A program made the position numbers and the translations under genes. DNA of 64,000 bases from Streptomyces sp. NRRL F-2664 (GTDB taxonomy: Bacteria; Actinomycetota; Actinomycetes; Streptomycetales; Streptomycetaceae), in contig NZ_JOFX01000001.1 in assembly GCF_000719345.1 (NCBI RefSeq), positions 124,001-188,000 of the forward strand. The letters are read 5' to 3'. Below the pieces are notes generated by a model that did no database searches, was not told where the DNA came from, and worked only from the letters and a program-made list of their open reading frames with translations. Below, piece by piece: positions 25,791 through 35,149 of this stretch. Positions within the stretch are counted from its first letter, which is position 1; each line of letters begins with the position of its first letter.

Positions 25791-26561
25791 TCAGCCGTCC
25801 GCCGCCTCCCGGTACAGCCCCACCGCCCGCTCGCCCATCACGGCGCTGTACGAGACCTCCGGTACGGTGCCGCCGCCCTCGAAGCCGCCCAGCACCCCGG
25901 CCAGCGCCCCGTCCACCAGCCAGGGACTGCCACTGGTGCCGCCGCTGAGATCCGGGCACCCGATCCGGCGCTGTGTCGGCGAGAGCAGGTCGGTGCCGTT
26001 GGCGCAGCGCAGCGGGGCGTCCATCGTGCGCGGGTAGCCGATGACCGTCACCCTGGCCCCGGCCTGCTGTGCGGCCGCGACCGGGAAGCCGCCCACCAGG
26101 TCCTCGACGCGGGCCTGCCCGCCGTCCGCCGGGGCCACCGTCGCGAAGGCGATGTCGGCGTCCGGGTCCTGACCGGCGGTCCACTCCGGCGCCACATGCA
26201 CACCGGTCAGCCTCCACAGCCCGTACGGAGCCCTGCCGTCCCGGTAGCCCGGAGCGAAGACGGTGGTGTCGGTGTTCTCCAGGCAGTGCGCCGCCGTGGC
26301 GATCACGTCGCGGTCCTCGCTGCGGACCACCGAGGCGGTGCAGAAGTGGCCGCCGTCCAGGCCGCCGGCGAAGAGCGCGCCGACCCGGTCGGCCTCGGCG
26401 CCGGGCCGCGCCCAGGTCGTGACGCCGAGCGGCGGGCCGGACGCGGCGTCGGGGAGGTCGAGGCCGATCAGGGCGGACATCGCGGTGAGCGCGAGCAGGA
26501 TCCGTGACGCCCGCCGCGCACGGGAGCGCCGGGCCGTTCGGGGGAGCGTGGCGTGGATCAT
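25791..26561 (-). CDS. Secreted trypsin-like (S1 family) serine protease
   Basis: A 256-residue protein. An arginine-rich N-terminus and a hydrophobic segment (about 20-36) form an export signal, possibly uncleaved. The catalytic triad is visible as H92 (ATAAHCL), D136 (PDADIAFA) and S210 (GGTSGSPW), in the GxSGS form used by glutamyl-endopeptidase-like and V8-like enzymes. Cysteines C74 and C93 may form the usual disulfide. The ATG at 26561 (MIHATLPRTARRS) is preferred because the upstream frame is not hydrophobic or conserved-looking. It is the second minus-strand gene after the GT39-like gene. Confidence 0.85.
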   Translation of the reverse strand: MIHATLPRTARRSRARRASRILLALTAMSALIGLDLPDAASGPPLGVTTWARPGAEADRVGALFAGGLDGGHFCTASVVRSEDRDVIATAAHCLENTDTTVFAPGYRDGRAPYGLWRLTGVHVAPEWTAGQDPDADIAFATVAPADGGQARVEDLVGGFPVAAAQQAGARVTVIGYPRTMDAPLRCANGTDLLSPTQRRIGCPDLSGGTSGSPWLVDGALAGVLGGFEGGGTVPEVSYSAVMGERAVGLYREAADG

Positions 26562-26726
26562 GCTGTCCACCCTGCCCCCCGAACCTGTGACCGGAGGGCG
26601 GTCTTCCGTATGAATCCGCTGTGTATCCCGTGAACGCCGCGTGAAGGCCGGGCCATGACCGGACGAGATGGTTTCGAACGGCACAGCCCGGGACGAGACG
26701 GCCCCGCCGGCGTACTCCGGAACCGG

Positions 26727-28181
26727 TCAGTCGCGGCGCTCGTACACCGTCACCCGGCGCCCCCGCAGCTGCCGGTCCTCCACCGCCGTGAACCGCTCCC
26801 GCAACACCGCCGTCTTCACCTTGTCCCGCTCCGCCGACGGGGCCTTCGCCACCTTCGCCGCGTCCGTCACCAGCAGCACCCGCCGCTGCCCCAGCAGTGC
26901 CTCCCGGATCAGCACCGGAGGCACCTCCTCGCCCTTGAGGGTGGCCGAGGCCACCGGGGTGGCGGCCAGCGCCAGGTCCGTCAGGCCCGAGAAGGCGCCG
27001 GGCGAGACCAGCGCCGTGTCCCGGCGCGCGGCCGGTACGAACAGCACGCCGTCCCCGTCCCGTTTCAGCCGCGCGACCTCGCCGGCCACCGCCAGCACGT
27101 CGTCGACCCGGCTGGCCGGGGCCCGCTTGCCCAGCTCCACCGGCAGCAGGGCCAGCACCGAGACAGTGGCCACCCCCGGCACCAGCAGGGCCGACAGGCT
27201 CGGGAACCGGGGCGCGCAGGCCCGTACGCCGGCCCCCAGCGCCGCCCCGATCAGCAGCGCCAGGCCGACCATGCTGAACAGCACGTACCGGTCCAGGAAG
27301 AGCGGCTGGACCAGCGACAGCCCGACCAGCCCCAGCTGAGGCACCGCCAGCAGCGGCAGCCCCACCGCCGCCGCCGAGAGCCGCGACCGGTCCGGCCGGT
27401 CCGCCCACGCCCCCAGCGCGCCCACCGCCAGCATGATCCCCGGGCCGATCATCATGTGCCAGGTCAGCGGCGGTATCCACGACACCTGGTCGGACTGGCC
27501 CCGGCTGAACAGGATCAACGGCAGGGCCCCCGCCACCGCCCCACCGCCGTACGCCGTCCAGCGCAGCCACACGCCGCGGCCCGCCCGCACCCATGCCAGG
27601 GTCACCGCGTGCGCGGGCAGCACCAGCAGCGACAGCCAGTTCAGCAGGGCGCACACCAGCACGGCCGCCCCGTACGCCGCCCAGCGCGGCCACGTCCGCC
27701 GCCCGGGCCGGTCCGCCAGGAGCGACACCAGCAGCAGGGTCGACAGCCCGGCCCCGGCCGCGACCAGCGCGTACGGCCGGCCTTCCTGGAGGTAGAACTG
27801 CACGGCCGGGAGCAGTCCGAGCGCCAGGGCGCCCCCGAGCCCTGCCCAGGCGCCGGCCAGCCGCCGCCCGATCACCGCCACGCACACCGATGCGCACGCG
27901 ACCGCCAGGACGGACGGCAGCCGCAGGGTCGTCGTACTCGCCCCGAACACCTCGAAGAGGCCGTGCATCAGGAGGTAGTAGAGGCCGTGGACGGCATCCA
28001 CGTTCCCGAGCATCCGCCAGATCTCACCCGCCGGCCGGCAGGCCACCTGCCAGGTCGCCGCCTCGTCGCGCCACACGCTGTCCTGCCGCGAGAGGCCCCA
28101 CGAGCCGAGCGCGAGGGTCCAGAGGAAGGGGACGAGGCAGAGGAGGAGCCCGCGCCGGGCCGCCGGTATGTGGCAACGCAT
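26727..28181 (-). CDS. GT39-like polytopic glycosyltransferase (mannosyltransferase-type)
   Basis: A 484-residue membrane protein with about 10 hydrophobic segments. The first extracellular loop carries SVWRDEAATWQVA, matching the W-x-D-E acidic motif of ArnT/PMT-like (GT39-like) enzymes that use polyprenyl-phosphate sugars. A hydrophilic C-terminal region (about 355-484) is probably extracytoplasmic. It would transfer a sugar to a surface acceptor; donor and acceptor are unknown. It is divergent from the GNAT-AAA gene. Confidence 0.8.
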   Translation of the reverse strand: MRCHIPAARRGLLLCLVPFLWTLALGSWGLSRQDSVWRDEAATWQVACRPAGEIWRMLGNVDAVHGLYYLLMHGLFEVFGASTTTLRLPSVLAVACASVCVAVIGRRLAGAWAGLGGALALGLLPAVQFYLQEGRPYALVAAGAGLSTLLLVSLLADRPGRRTWPRWAAYGAAVLVCALLNWLSLLVLPAHAVTLAWVRAGRGVWLRWTAYGGGAVAGALPLILFSRGQSDQVSWIPPLTWHMMIGPGIMLAVGALGAWADRPDRSRLSAAAVGLPLLAVPQLGLVGLSLVQPLFLDRYVLFSMVGLALLIGAALGAGVRACAPRFPSLSALLVPGVATVSVLALLPVELGKRAPASRVDDVLAVAGEVARLKRDGDGVLFVPAARRDTALVSPGAFSGLTDLALAATPVASATLKGEEVPPVLIREALLGQRRVLLVTDAAKVAKAPSAERDKVKTAVLRERFTAVEDRQLRGRRVTVYERRD

Positions 28182-28342
28182 GAAGGTGCTGGGATCCTCG
28201 CTCTGGCGTTCGGGCGGAAGCTACCAGTCTATGGACGCCACGGAGGGTTTCCCGACCGCCTGTTGTGCACCGCGGCGCGAGAACGACCGGCCCGGCGGCC
28301 CCTAGCCTCGCCGCAAGGAGCACGAACGAGGGGCGGTACCCG

Positions 28343-29632
28343 GTGAACTGGCTCATCCACGACTACCGCGAGAGCGATCTCGCAGCGGTGGTCCACCTGA
28401 TCGACACCACGGCCGAGCTGGGCCAGGAGTCCGTCTTCTCACTCGCCGAGTGCATCAGCGCGCTGACCGGCCGCCAGCCCTGCGTGGTCGCCGTCCACCA
28501 GGGCGTCCCGATCGGCGCGGCCCTCGCCTGCGTCACCGGCGAGCGCGCCTGGGTGATGCGCATCGCCATCGCCGCCGGCTGGCGCGGCCGCGGCCTCGCC
28601 AGCGCCCTCCTCGTCGAGCTGGAGCGACGGCTCATCGCCGCCCGCGTCGGGCGCATCGCCTACGTCCTGCCGGAGGAGGACCTGCTCGGAGAGGGCCTGC
28701 TCAACGCCGGCTACACCAGGCAGCCCGCCGTCGCCTACTTCGAGAAGACCGAGCCGCTGCACGGGCCGGCCGCCGGCCTCCTCGACGACCTCGGCGGCCG
28801 CTTCCTGCCGAACGACCTGTGGTCCAAGGTCGCCGGCATGGAGAAGGAGAAGGACCTCATCGAGCGGCGCGTGGTCCTGCCGCTCGCCGAACCCGAACGC
28901 GCCGCCTCGCACGGAGTGCGGCCGCCGCGCGCCATCACCCTCTTCGGCCCGCCCGGCACCGGGAAGACCACCTTCGCCCGGGCCATCGCCTCCCGGCTGG
29001 GCTGGCCCTTCGTGGAACTGCTGCCCTCGCGTCTCGCCGACGAGGGCAACCTGGCCGCGGCGCTGCGCGACGCCTTCGCCCGCATCGCGGAACTGGAGCG
29101 GGTCCTCGTCTTCATCGACGAGGTGGAGGAGATCGCCCCCGTGCGCACCGAGCCCGCCCAGCCCGGCGGCATCCACGGGGTGACGAACGAACTGCTCAAG
29201 CTGATACCGGGCTTCCGGGAGGGCGACGAACGGCTGCTCGTCTGCGCCACCAACTCCATCCGCTCCCTCGACCCGGCCTTCCTGCGTCCCGGGCGCTTCG
29301 ACTACCTCATCCCGATCGGCACACCGGACGCGGGCGCCCGCGCCGCGATCTGGGCCCGCTACACAGCGGGGCGCGCGGACGTCGACGTGAGCGCTCTGGT
29401 CGGGGCGACCGAACTGTTCACGCCCGCCGACATCGAGCACGCGGCGCGGATAGCGGCGCAGGTGTCCTTCGAACGGGACCTGGAGGCGGTGGGCGCACGC
29501 GGCGCCGCGGCGGCGCAGCTCGGCGCGACCACGCAGGACTACCTGGAGGCCGTCCGGCAGTGCCGGCCGACGGTGACGCCCGCGATGACGGGCGAGTTCG
29601 AGGCGGACATCACCGCGCACGCGCGGTTTTGA
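28343..29632 (+). CDS. GNAT acetyltransferase-like domain fused to an AAA+ ATPase
   Basis: A 429-residue two-domain protein. Residues 1-140 are a GNAT fold with the acetyl-CoA loop GWRGRGLASALL (79-90). Residues about 165-400 are a classical AAA domain with Walker A FGPPGTGKTT (K208), Walker B VLVFIDE (D259), a sensor-1 CATNS block and RPGRFDYLI with the arginine-finger region. It could acetylate a client while remodelling it, or use the GNAT domain for substrate recognition; neither is shown. The start is GTG at 28343 with GAGGGG upstream. A strong terminator follows the stop. Confidence 0.85.
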   Translation: MNWLIHDYRESDLAAVVHLIDTTAELGQESVFSLAECISALTGRQPCVVAVHQGVPIGAALACVTGERAWVMRIAIAAGWRGRGLASALLVELERRLIAARVGRIAYVLPEEDLLGEGLLNAGYTRQPAVAYFEKTEPLHGPAAGLLDDLGGRFLPNDLWSKVAGMEKEKDLIERRVVLPLAEPERAASHGVRPPRAITLFGPPGTGKTTFARAIASRLGWPFVELLPSRLADEGNLAAALRDAFARIAELERVLVFIDEVEEIAPVRTEPAQPGGIHGVTNELLKLIPGFREGDERLLVCATNSIRSLDPAFLRPGRFDYLIPIGTPDAGARAAIWARYTAGRADVDVSALVGATELFTPADIEHAARIAAQVSFERDLEAVGARGAAAAQLGATTQDYLEAVRQCRPTVTPAMTGEFEADITAHARF

Positions 29633-29635
29633 ACT

Positions 29636-29662
29636 CCGTCCCCCGGTTGCGGCGGGGGACGG
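29636..29662. terminator. Strong terminator hairpin after the GNAT-AAA gene
   Basis: CCGTCCCCC and GGGGGACGG make a perfect 9-bp stem with a 9-nt loop, starting 4 bp after the stop. The remaining 180 bp to the end of the next gene (29843, opposite strand) hold no further feature that I can recognise. Confidence 0.75.
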
Positions 29663-29842
29663 CAGACGGTGCGGCGGGCCCGCAGCCACTCCCCGCAGCG
29701 GCGGCGGGCCCGCGCGCACGGTTCGCGCACCACGCGCCTGCGCGCCGTCCGCCGCGAGCACGGCCCCGGACGGCCGGGCCGTTACGGTCGTGCCGCGGGC
29801 TTCGCCCTCCTCACGACCCCTCCGTGGCCGGGCGGATGCCCG

Positions 29843-30421
29843 CTACGGGGTACAGCGGTACGTGAACTCCGTCGCGGCGGTGCGCTGTACGGGCGACAGC
29901 AGCTGCAGCTCCGCCTTCGCCGCGTAGCTGCCCGTGCCCTTGAAGGTCCACAGCAGATGCAGCCGGGCCTCGCGCTGCCCGCGCGGCACCCGCTCGGTCA
30001 GCTCCTCGGACGTCGTGCCGTCGCTGCGCACCCACCGGTAGGTCAGCGTCCCCGGCCGCCCGTCGGTGCCGACGACCGCCACCACGTCGGCCGTCGCGTC
30101 GCACGCCGGGCCGGCGGGATCGGTGGTCACGGCCACCTCGCGGACCTCGATCCCCGGCCCGAACCGCTGCCACCCCAGGTAGGCGAGGACCGCCGCCAGT
30201 ACGACCGCGGCGAGGGTGTACCGGCGCAGGCCCGCACCCTTGCGCCGGGGCGGCGCGACGACGGGGACGACCACCGGGAAGGGCGCGGGCAGGGCGGCCG
30301 TCACGCCCGGCCCGAACCGCATGACCGACCCCTCGACGCGGTCGGGGACGGCCTCCTGCGGCTGCGGACCGCTGAACCAATGGCTGCCGAGGACGGTCGC
30401 GCTGTACTCTTCGTCGCTCAT
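29843..30421 (-). CDS. Single-pass membrane protein with a kinase-ectodomain-like extracellular domain
   Basis: A 192-residue protein: about 60 cytoplasmic residues, one transmembrane segment (YTLAAVVLAAVLAYLGW, about 69-85), then an extracytoplasmic beta-rich domain. That domain resembles the C-terminal ectodomain of the kinase encoded just upstream: a WTFKGTGSYAAKAEL block parallels HAFSGQGCYWGVRV, and both domains end with a strand closing on ...RC. The ATG at 30421 overlaps the kinase stop by 4 nt (ATGA), so the two are translationally coupled. It is probably a partner or co-receptor of the kinase; the function is not established. Confidence 0.8.
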   Translation of the reverse strand: MSDEEYSATVLGSHWFSGPQPQEAVPDRVEGSVMRFGPGVTAALPAPFPVVVPVVAPPRRKGAGLRRYTLAAVVLAAVLAYLGWQRFGPGIEVREVAVTTDPAGPACDATADVVAVVGTDGRPGTLTYRWVRSDGTTSEELTERVPRGQREARLHLLWTFKGTGSYAAKAELQLLSPVQRTAATEFTYRCTP

Positions 30422-32046
30422 CGGATCATGCACCTCGTCAGCCAGACCTGGTCGGTCGGGGAACCGTTGCCGGCGGCGGGCCTCGTGGTGACCCGCACGC
30501 CCCAGTAGCAGCCCTGCCCGGAGAAGGCGTGCCGTCGGACGACCGCACCGCTGCCCGGCTGGTAAGTCAGCGTCTCCGCCCGGCCGTCCGCGGCACCCAG
30601 CACACCGGATTGGTTGCTGCTGAACCATTCGACGGTGACGCTCACCGGGGCCGTGCCCTTCGCGTCGATCGAGATGGCGGCCTCACCCGTCGTGAAGTCG
30701 ACCTGCCGGAGATCCACCCCGACCGCCCCGACCGCCACCGTCGGTCGCGGGGAAGGCGGCCGGCTGGTCGTCGGCGCGGCCGTCGTCGCGGTGGCGGTCC
30801 CGGTCGGCGTCGCCGAGGTTCCCGGGCTCGCGGACGGCGACACCGAGGCCGACGGGGACGGCGACGCCGACGAGGACGGCGACGAGGACACCGAGGCGGA
30901 CGCAGATGCCGACGCCGATGCCGACGGTGAGGCCGACGCGCCGGCCACCGGAGAGGGGAAGCCGCCGCCCGGCGCCGCGCTGGTCGTCGCGAAAGCGCTC
31001 AGCGCCGATGTTCCGTCCCGCTGGTCACCCGCCGCCTGCGCCGAGAAAAGGATCATCGCCCCGAGGACGAGCGCCACACCCGCGGCCACCGCCCCGCGCC
31101 GGTCGGGCAGCCAACTGCCAGGCGTCGGCGCCAGGATGGTCGTGGCCACAGCCGTGGTCCCGGACGCCGGCGCACCCGCCGAGGGGAACAGCAGCGGCAG
31201 CAGCGCGGCCAGCGCCGCCAGCTTGCGCTGCCCGCGCTCCTCCCACTCCGGCCCGTACGCGGCCAGCGCCACGTCCTCCAGCTCGGCCACGAACGCCTCG
31301 GCGTTCTCCGGCCGCTGCTCCGGCGCCTTGGCGAGGCCCCGCCGGATCAGCGGACGCACGGGCTCGGGCGCCTCCGTCTCCGGCACCGGCGCCTCGATGT
31401 GCTGCACCGCGAGCTCGGCGAAGTTCTCCCCGTCGTACGGCTTGCGGCCCGTGAGGCACTCGAAGAAGGTCGCCGTCGCCGCGTACACGTCGGCAGCGGG
31501 CGACGCGGGCCGGCCCTGCCACTGTTCGGGCGCCATGTAGGCCGGGGTGCCCGCGACGCCGGGCGTGGTGCCGCGGCGGGCGGCGATCCCGAAGTCCACC
31601 AGGCGCGAGGAGCCGTCCGCCGCCACCAGCACGTTCGCCGGCTTGTAGTCGCGGTGGACGACACCCGCGCGATGCGCGTGGGCGAGACCCAGCAGCGAGC
31701 CCTTCAACACCACGAGCGCGGCCTCGGGGTCGGTCCGACCGGCCTCCTTGAGCAGGGCGTGCAGCGAGATCCCGTCGACCAGCTCCATGACGATGGCAGC
31801 GCCGCCGGGCGCCTCGACGTACTCGTAGAGCCGCACCACATAGGGGGACTCCAGCCCGCCGAGGAGACGCGCCTCGGCGCGGAACTCCCCGATGAAGGCC
31901 GGATCCTCGCGCAGCCGGTCGCTGAGGTACTTCACGGCGACCGCCGTGCCCGTCGCCTCGTGCACGGCGAGCACCACGCGCCCACTGGCCCCCGAGCCGA
32001 GCTCGCGCACCTGCGCGTAGCCGGGCACCGCCCACGCGTTCTTCAT
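30418..32046 (-). CDS. Receptor-type serine/threonine protein kinase (PknB-like)
   Basis: A 542-residue membrane kinase. The cytoplasmic kinase domain (1-270) has the glycine loop GSGASGRV, K39, the catalytic HRDYKPANV (D133), DFG at 151-153 and APE at 172-174. One transmembrane segment lies near 318-337. An extracellular Ser/Ala/Pro-rich linker (AS and PS repeats) of about 80 residues is followed by a small beta-rich domain (about 440-542) with cysteines near its end. There are no PASTA repeats, so the ligand differs from classical PknB. It is coupled to the downstream membrane protein by an ATGA overlap. Confidence 0.92.
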   Translation of the reverse strand: MKNAWAVPGYAQVRELGSGASGRVVLAVHEATGTAVAVKYLSDRLREDPAFIGEFRAEARLLGGLESPYVVRLYEYVEAPGGAAIVMELVDGISLHALLKEAGRTDPEAALVVLKGSLLGLAHAHRAGVVHRDYKPANVLVAADGSSRLVDFGIAARRGTTPGVAGTPAYMAPEQWQGRPASPAADVYAATATFFECLTGRKPYDGENFAELAVQHIEAPVPETEAPEPVRPLIRRGLAKAPEQRPENAEAFVAELEDVALAAYGPEWEERGQRKLAALAALLPLLFPSAGAPASGTTAVATTILAPTPGSWLPDRRGAVAAGVALVLGAMILFSAQAAGDQRDGTSALSAFATTSAAPGGGFPSPVAGASASPSASASASASASVSSSPSSSASPSPSASVSPSASPGTSATPTGTATATTAAPTTSRPPSPRPTVAVGAVGVDLRQVDFTTGEAAISIDAKGTAPVSVTVEWFSSNQSGVLGAADGRAETLTYQPGSGAVVRRHAFSGQGCYWGVRVTTRPAAGNGSPTDQVWLTRCMIR

Positions 32047-32137
32047 CGTCTTCCCCCGTCCATGGCGTCACCGTGCCCCTGGCTGTGCGGCCCGCTCCGC
32101 CGGTCGGCGGGCCACCCTCAGGGACACGGTTTCCGCC

Positions 32138-32156
32138 ACGGCCGGTTCCCGGCCGT
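32138..32156. terminator. Hairpin downstream of the Tm-1-like gene
   Basis: ACGGCCGG and CCGGCCGT form a perfect 8-bp stem with a 3-nt loop. On the minus strand it lies 11 bp after the stop of the Tm-1-like gene and before the kinase promoter region, so it probably separates the two transcripts. Confidence 0.55.
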
Positions 32157-32166
32157 TCGGGCCGTG

Positions 32167-33417
32167 TCAGGCGGCGGCGAGCTGCGCGCAGATCATCGCA
32201 TGAAGCCGGTCCGCCGCCGAACGCCCGAAGGCCGGGTCGTTGATGTGGGTCTCGTAGTCGTGGAGCCGCACGACGCTGTCCCGCAAGCCCTCCCGCAGCG
32301 CCGAGAACAGCGCCCGGTCTGCGCGGGGGTCGTGGTACGGGCCCCCCGGTGCGCCGAGCGTGGACAGTCCGCGCAGCGGTACGCAGACCGCGGCCGGCCC
32401 GGTGGCCGCACGCAGTTTGGCGGCCACCCGGCGGCCCAGCTCCGCGCACTCGGCCTCGCTGGTGCGGATCACCGTGATCGAGGGGTTGTGGACGTGGACG
32501 CCCCGGTCCAGGACCCGCTGGGGCAGGGACTCCAGCGGGCCGAACTTCACCATGTCCAGCGCGCCCAGGCTCACCACCTGCGGCACGCCGGCCCGCCCGG
32601 CCGCGGTCAGCCGGTCCGGTCCCGCCGTGAGGATCCCGCCGCACAGGTCGTCGGCGAGCTCGCTGAGGGTCAGGTCGAGGACCCCGGCGAAGACGCCCTG
32701 GCCGGCCAGGGTCTCCAGGGTGCGCCCGCCGGTACCGCTGACGTGGAAGACCAGCACCTCGTAGCCGAGTTCCGTCAGCCGTTCACGTGCCGCGTCCACA
32801 CCGGACGTCGTCACGCCCGCCATGCTCGCCGCGACCAGCGGGCGGGTGCCCGCTCCCAGCCGGGGCGGGCGGTCCGCCGAGGCGCGGGCGAAGGAGCCGG
32901 CCATCCCGGCGGCGGCCGCGGCCGCGTTCGCCAGGATCGGTGCGGAGACGCTGTTGATCCCCGCGACGTCCACGACGCTGTACATCATCGTGATGTCCGA
33001 CGAGCCCACGTACGGGGAGACGTCCCCGGAGGCCATGGACGAGACCATCAGCTTCGGAACGCCCAGCGGCAGGGCGCGCATCGCCCGGGTGGCGATGGAG
33101 GTGCCGCCGCTGCCGCCGATCGCGAGGACTGCGTGCAGCCGGCCCTCGGCGTGCAGGCGCAGCAGGGTCGCCTCGGCGCCCCGGGCCATCGAGGCGACGG
33201 CCGCGCCCCGGTCGGCGGCCGATCGCAGCAGGGCCAGATCACTTCCTGCGGCCCGGGCCACCGCGGCGCGCGACACGTCCGCGGCCACCCGGGGTTCCCC
33301 CATGATTCCTGTGTCGACCAGTACCACTTCGACGCCGGCGCGCAGCAGCCTCTCGCGCAGCCAGCCGTACTCCACACCCTTGGTGTCCAGGGTTCCCACC
33401 AGCACGACGTTGGTCAT
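32167..33417 (-). CDS. Tm-1-like ATP-binding domain protein (UPF0261)
   Basis: A 416-residue protein with the family's N-terminal block VVLVGTLDTKGVEYGWLRE, the glycine-rich AIGGSGGTSIATRAM, the SSMASGDVSPYVGSSD segment and a C-terminal beta/alpha domain beginning near 195. The plant relative Tm-1 is an inhibitor of tobamovirus replication; bacterial members have no firmly established role. The length matches the family. The next minus-strand gene upstream is a NUDIX hydrolase 48 bp away, so the two may be cotranscribed. Confidence 0.9.
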   Translation of the reverse strand: MTNVVLVGTLDTKGVEYGWLRERLLRAGVEVVLVDTGIMGEPRVAADVSRAAVARAAGSDLALLRSAADRGAAVASMARGAEATLLRLHAEGRLHAVLAIGGSGGTSIATRAMRALPLGVPKLMVSSMASGDVSPYVGSSDITMMYSVVDVAGINSVSAPILANAAAAAAGMAGSFARASADRPPRLGAGTRPLVAASMAGVTTSGVDAARERLTELGYEVLVFHVSGTGGRTLETLAGQGVFAGVLDLTLSELADDLCGGILTAGPDRLTAAGRAGVPQVVSLGALDMVKFGPLESLPQRVLDRGVHVHNPSITVIRTSEAECAELGRRVAAKLRAATGPAAVCVPLRGLSTLGAPGGPYHDPRADRALFSALREGLRDSVVRLHDYETHINDPAFGRSAADRLHAMICAQLAAA

Positions 33418-33465
33418 GGGTGCAATGTCCAGGCAGCCGGGGAGGTTGGCAAGTACGCCCTCCGG

Positions 33466-33936
33466 TCAGGCCCCCAGGAGGGCCACCAGGCCTTCGACGA
33501 AGGGGAGTTGCGAGGGGATCAGCATGTCCCGGGCCAGCTCCGGGGAGCACCAGGCCACCCGGTCGAGCTCGGGGAACTCCTGCACGGTCCCCGAGTGCGG
33601 AGGCCACTCCAGCGTGAAGGTCCCCGGGACCATGAGCGCCGGGTCGAGGTCCGCCTCCACCGCCCACACGGTCACCACCTTCCCGCTGCTCAGCCGTACC
33701 TCGCCCAACGGCAGGTACTCGCCCTCCGGCGGCGGCAGCCCGATCTCCTCGGTGAACTCCCGCCGGGCCGCATCGCGGGGGGTCTCCTCCGGCCCGTACT
33801 CGCCCTTGGGAATGGCCCAGTCCCCGGACGTCCGCCCCGACCACAGCGGGCCGCCCATGTGCCCGAGCAGGACCTCGATCCCGGCCCCCGCCGTCCGCCG
33901 GAAGAGGAGCAGTCCGGCGCTGCGCTTGTACGTCAT
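33466..33936 (-). CDS. NUDIX hydrolase
   Basis: About 156 residues with the Nudix box GEYGPEETPRDAARREFTEE and IG after it (about 46-68). The N-terminal strand KRSAGLLLFRR and the later WPPHSG block (before residue 125) resemble NUDIX proteins of the diadenosine-polyphosphate or phosphohistidine-phosphatase-like group, but the substrate is not certain. Two ATGs are available, 33936 (MTYKRSAG) and 33948; the internal one is preferred because the family usually starts directly before the KRSAG strand. Confidence 0.88.
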   Translation of the reverse strand: MTYKRSAGLLLFRRTAGAGIEVLLGHMGGPLWSGRTSGDWAIPKGEYGPEETPRDAARREFTEEIGLPPPEGEYLPLGEVRLSSGKVVTVWAVEADLDPALMVPGTFTLEWPPHSGTVQEFPELDRVAWCSPELARDMLIPSQLPFVEGLVALLGA

Positions 33937-33981
33937 GGGCCCATACATGCCCCGTACCGGCCGGCGGCCAACGGCCGCCCG

Positions 33982-35013
33982 TCAGTGATCGTGCGGGCCC
34001 TCGCGGTGGACCGGCCCGTGCGCGTCCGCGCAGTGCGGGTCGTAGGAGGCGTCGCCGCGCCGGCCGACCGAGAGGAGCGAGTCCGGTGCGTGGTCCACCT
34101 GGAGGGTGGTGTGCGTGATCCCGTACTCCTTCTCCAGCAGCCCCTCCAGTTCACGGCGCACGGCGTGGCAGTCGCCCGCCGGCTCCACCAGCACGTGCGC
34201 GGAGAGCGCGGCCTGCCCCGAGGTGATGGTCCAGATGTGCAGGTCGTGCACCTCGGTCACCGGCGGGTGCCCGACGAGCCGGTCGCCGACCGCGTCCGGG
34301 TCGACGTGCGCCGGGGCGGCCTCCAGGAAGATCCGACCGGAGTCGCGGACCAGCCCGTAGCCCGCCTTCACCATGAGGACCACGACCACGAGCGTGGCGA
34401 TCGCGTCGGCCTGCCGGAACCCGGTCGTCATGACGACCAGACCGGCGACGGCCGTCCCGATGAAGGCGAACAGGTCGTTCAGGACGTGCTGGTAGGCACC
34501 CTCGACCGCCAGCGAGGACCGGTTGGCCCGCGAGATGCACCAGGCCGCCGCCACGTTGACCACGATGCCCGCCAGCGCCGTCACCAGGACCAGTCCGCCC
34601 TCCACCGGCGGCGGGTCCATCAGCCGGCGCACCGCCTCGTACGCCAGCCAGGCCGCCAGCAGGAGCAGCGTCAGGCCGTTGGCCTGCGCGGAGAGTATCT
34701 CCGCCCGCTTGAGGCCGTACGTGAAACCGCCGCGGGCGGGGCGGGCCGCCAGCCGCATCGCGATCAGCGCCAGGACGATCGAGACGGCGTCCGTGAGCAT
34801 GTGGGCGGCGTCGGAGATCAGGGCCAGCGAGTGGGCCAGGACACCGATGACCACCTCGACGGCCATGAACGTACCGATGAGGGCCAGTGCGATCGCCAGC
34901 CAGCGCCGGTCGGCGTCGGCGGCCACCCCGTGGCGGTGGCCCCCGGGCCCGTGGCCGTGGTCGTGGCCCTGGCCGTCGTGCCCGTGGTCGTGCCCGTGGT
35001 CGTGCCCGCTCAT
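33982..35013 (-). CDS. Cation diffusion facilitator (CDF) family metal efflux transporter
   Basis: A 343-residue membrane protein. The N-terminus is rich in HDHGH repeats, a metal-binding cytosolic tail. Six transmembrane segments follow with the paired HxxxD metal-site motifs in TM2 (DAAHMLTDA) and TM5 (YQHVLNDLF), then a C-terminal cytoplasmic domain containing VHDLHIW. It exports Zn, or possibly Cd or Co, in exchange for protons (CzcD-like). The ATG at 35013 has GGGGGA 5 nt upstream. It is divergent from the FHA-ABC gene, and the long reverse frames here are shadows. Confidence 0.92.
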   Translation of the reverse strand: MSGHDHGHDHGHDGQGHDHGHGPGGHRHGVAADADRRWLAIALALIGTFMAVEVVIGVLAHSLALISDAAHMLTDAVSIVLALIAMRLAARPARGGFTYGLKRAEILSAQANGLTLLLLAAWLAYEAVRRLMDPPPVEGGLVLVTALAGIVVNVAAAWCISRANRSSLAVEGAYQHVLNDLFAFIGTAVAGLVVMTTGFRQADAIATLVVVVLMVKAGYGLVRDSGRIFLEAAPAHVDPDAVGDRLVGHPPVTEVHDLHIWTITSGQAALSAHVLVEPAGDCHAVRRELEGLLEKEYGITHTTLQVDHAPDSLLSVGRRGDASYDPHCADAHGPVHREGPHDH

Positions 35014-35149
35014 GGCAATCCCCCGTCTCGTAGCGGCAAACCGCCGCACCCGCGGCAACCGTTTGTTCGGTTCCGTCGCGTGAAGTGAAGCGCACCCCGG
35101 CGAGATGGGCAAAGGCTGCAACGGGGACCGTTGTCATTCCACATAAGAG

